From positions 1 through 64,000 of the forward strand of contig NZ_JAOWPS010000008.1 in the NCBI RefSeq assembly GCF_025753795.1: a stretch of 64,000 nucleotides of DNA, written 5' to 3'. Below the pieces are notes generated by a model, which had not been told where the DNA came from, did no database searches, and was given only the letters and a program-made list of their open reading frames with translations. The DNA is from Mesorhizobium sp. YC-39 (GTDB lineage: Bacteria; Pseudomonadota; Alphaproteobacteria; Rhizobiales; Rhizobiaceae). This document shows, in pieces, positions 62,271 through 64,000 of the stretch. Both the position numbers and the translations under genes were made by a program. Numbering within the stretch: position 1 is the stretch's first letter; every line of letters starts with the position of its first letter.

Positions 62271-63380
62271 TCAGGTCGCCGGGATGACCGTTGCCTGGCC
62301 AGGCTGCCAGGCAAGCAAGACATCCGACCCCGCGGGAAAGACGCCCGGCGGATACTTGTCGATATGCGCCTCGAGCGCGATCGCCCGCCCATCCGGCAAC
62401 TCGACTGAAAGATGGGAAATGTGGCCGACGACGTCGAAGCGGTTGACCTTTGCGTCGATGACATTGCCGCCGGACTGCCTGGAGATCGTGTCGCGCATAG
62501 TGCGGTTCAGCGTATGAACTTCCATGGCTTCGGCCGGAATGACGACATTGACGGCAGCACCTAGGCTCATGTCGCCATTGGCACCACCGGCAAGCGTTCC
62601 AAACGGCGTATCGACGATGATGCGGCCGTCCTCAACGCCCCTGACCGCACCCTGGAAGATCGTGTTGCGGCCGATAAACCGGGCAACAAATGGAGTATTG
62701 GGGCGTGTATAAAGCTGATGCGGTGGGCTGATCTGTTCGACCCTGCCTTGGTTCATCACCACGATGCGGTCGGAGAGCGCCAGTGCTTCCGACTGCGCAT
62801 GGGTCACGAACACGAAGGTGATGCCAAGCGTCCTTTGCAGCAGCTTCAACTCGTTCTGGATGGCTTTGCGCAAGTTCGCATCGAGCGCGCCCAGCGGTTC
62901 GTCCAGAAGAAGAATATCGGGCTCGACCACCAGACCGCGGGCAAGTGCGATGCGCTGGCGCTGGCCGCCGGAAAGCCTGTCGGTTTTTTTTTCGGCAATA
63001 TCGTCCAGGCCAAGCGTCGAAAGCATGCGATCAACCTTGGCATCGCGCTCGACCTTCGCCATCCCCTTGACCTCGAGGCCATAGCCGACATTGCGGCGGA
63101 CCGTCATGTGTGGGAACAAGGCGTAATTCTGAAAGATCATCGATGTCGGGCGGTCAGCGGGCCGCATATCGTTGATGCGAACGCCCTTGACCATCATGTT
63201 GCCGGAGGAAATGCTCTCGAACCCGGCGATCATTCGCAGGGTCGTCGTCTTGCCGCAGCCTGACGGACCGAGGAATGCGATGAACTCGCCCTTGTTGACG
63301 GACAGGTTGAAGTCGATCACGGCTGGCGTGCCGTTGTCGTAAACCTTGCCGATCTTGTACAGTTCGAGATCGTAAATCAT
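62271..63380 (-). CDS. PotA/FbpC-type ABC transporter ATP-binding protein
   Basis: The protein has 369 residues from ATG 63380. Walker A is GPSGCGKTTTLRMIAG, the signature is LSGGQRQRIALARGL, and Walker B is ILLLDEPLGALDANLR. The C-terminal TOBE domain (about 280-369) is present. It follows the binding-protein gene at 63467 across a stem-loop. No permease gene lies in the window; permeases should be upstream of 64000. Confidence 0.92.
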   Translation of the reverse strand: MIYDLELYKIGKVYDNGTPAVIDFNLSVNKGEFIAFLGPSGCGKTTTLRMIAGFESISSGNMMVKGVRINDMRPADRPTSMIFQNYALFPHMTVRRNVGYGLEVKGMAKVERDAKVDRMLSTLGLDDIAEKKTDRLSGGQRQRIALARGLVVEPDILLLDEPLGALDANLRKAIQNELKLLQRTLGITFVFVTHAQSEALALSDRIVVMNQGRVEQISPPHQLYTRPNTPFVARFIGRNTIFQGAVRGVEDGRIIVDTPFGTLAGGANGDMSLGAAVNVVIPAEAMEVHTLNRTMRDTISRQSGGNVIDAKVNRFDVVGHISHLSVELPDGRAIALEAHIDKYPPGVFPAGSDVLLAWQPGQATVIPAT

Positions 63381-63423
63381 CGCACTCACTTCGCGAAAAT
63401 GGACGCGGGCAAAAACAGGCGTG

Positions 63424-63454
63424 GGGCGGGCAAAGCAAGGCTGACTGCCCGCCC
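63424..63454 (-). terminator. Stem-loop after the PotD-like binding protein gene
   Basis: GGGCGGGCA (63424-63432) pairs with TGCCCGCCC (63446-63454) around a 13-base loop, 13 bp after the binding-protein stop and 44 bp before the ATPase start. It has the same position as the stem-loops after the other exported binding-protein genes here. Confidence 0.7.
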
Positions 63455-63466
63455 GCCCGTCAGACA

Positions 63467-64000
63467 TCAGGCGCTCAGGAATTCATCCCACTTCTGGACG
63501 AGGTGATCATATTCTTCCGGCCACTGGTGCCAGTAAGCGACGTTGGCCGCGCGTGTTTCGAGTGAACCGCCATCACGCAGATCGCCTTCCTTGATGCCGC
63601 GCTCCTCAGCACCGACCCAGGGCTTGCCTTCATACCAGAAGGCATATTTTTCAGGCGACATGACCTCCTTGATATTGGTCGTCGGCGAATAATAGCCCTG
63701 CTCCGAAACGGTGATGCCGGGTGTGCCCGACAGCCAGTAATCGGCATAGGCTTCGACGGCGGCTTTGTTCGGCGTGCCCTTCAGCATGGTGTTGCCGATC
63801 GACCACCCGCGATAGCCTTCCTTGGGGATGGCGTATTTGCACGCCTTCCCCTGAGCCTTGACGGCCATGACGGCCGGCTGCCAGGCGTCGCACACGACGA
63901 TTTCACCGGAAGCGAGGAAGTTGACGAGTTCGCCGAAATCGCCCCAAAGGGCGCGGAACTGGCCGTCCTTCTTCTTGGAAACCAGGAATTTCGCTGCTTC
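63467..64000 (-). CDS. PotD-like solute-binding protein, C-terminal part
   Basis: The gene enters from the right edge; 177 codons are visible. The frame continues unbroken to 64000 (EAAKFLVSKKKDGQFRALWGDFGELVNFLASGEIVVCDAWQPAV). The C-terminal lobe includes GYRGWSIGNTMLKGTPNKAAVEAYADYWLSGTPG and EQGYYSPTTN, paralogous to the signal-less protein at 58678. It belongs to the spermidine/putrescine-type binding proteins and works with the ATPase at 62271. Confidence 0.85.
   Translation of the reverse strand, partial: EAAKFLVSKKKDGQFRALWGDFGELVNFLASGEIVVCDAWQPAVMAVKAQGKACKYAIPKEGYRGWSIGNTMLKGTPNKAAVEAYADYWLSGTPGITVSEQGYYSPTTNIKEVMSPEKYAFWYEGKPWVGAEERGIKEGDLRDGGSLETRAANVAYWHQWPEEYDHLVQKWDEFLSA

Overview
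The window looks like a chromosomal accessory stretch of a GC-rich alphaproteobacterium, most likely a rhizobium of the Mesorhizobium/Phyllobacteriaceae type. This is inferred from the density of ABC uptake operons, FadR-type GntR regulators, the rhizobial TPR/cyclase regulator families and the TfuA/YcaO pair. No rRNA, tRNA, CRISPR array or intact insertion sequence was seen.

Region 1 (1-4.5 kb) is a worn segment. It holds the start of a periplasmic peptidyl-prolyl isomerase, a transposase C-terminal relic, a small membrane protein, an outer-membrane protein pseudogene with an internal deletion, a small hypothetical protein and a membrane-anchored wHTH-like/TPR protein. A ~40 bp repeat with a GTTAC dyad occurs twice here.

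Region 2 (4.5-11.6 kb) is the most unusual part. A STAND-type regulator (class III cyclase domain, AAA ATPase, TPR) is followed by a YcaO protein, an overlapping TfuA protein, a thermolysin-fold HExxH peptidase and an AT-rich orphan gene. YcaO with TfuA is the known machinery for backbone thioamides, so this is a candidate peptide- or protein-modification system with no recognisable precursor.

Region 3 (11.9-23.0 kb) reads as an acid/arginine and efflux block. Two divergent paralogous amino-acid antiporters, arginine deiminase, two HdeD-family membrane proteins flanking an RND pump, and a convergent AraC regulator make it up. Small glycine-rich envelope proteins follow (23.6-24.3 kb).

Region 4 (25-37 kb): a GlxA-type AraC regulator is divergent from an operon of dipeptide-type ABC transporter genes with a flavin amine oxidase inserted, then a four-carbon acid sugar kinase, a class II aldolase, a EutQ-like cupin and a class III aminotransferase. 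It suggests import and breakdown of an amine-bearing compound through a 3-oxo-tetronate-like intermediate.

Region 5 (37.2-55.7 kb) combines a branched-chain-type ABC transporter, a COG3618 lactonase, an aldo/keto reductase, a beta-hydroxyacid dehydrogenase, a GlcD-like FAD oxidase, a glyoxalase-fold protein, a ribose-type ABC transporter, a GMC oxidoreductase and two FadR-family regulators. Four copies of TTGTNNNACAACCC (one degenerate) sit in front of its operons, which points to one regulon for oxidation of a sugar or polyol. A decayed aldo/keto reductase closes the region.

Region 6 (56.3-64 kb, minus strand, entering from the right edge) is a PotD/PotA-type uptake and hydrolase operon: binding protein, ATPase, polysaccharide-deacetylase-family hydrolase, CxxC protein, CobW GTPase, a second binding protein without a signal peptide, amidase and cyclase-family metallohydrolase. 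A recurring detail across regions 4-6 is a strong stem-loop directly after the binding-protein gene.
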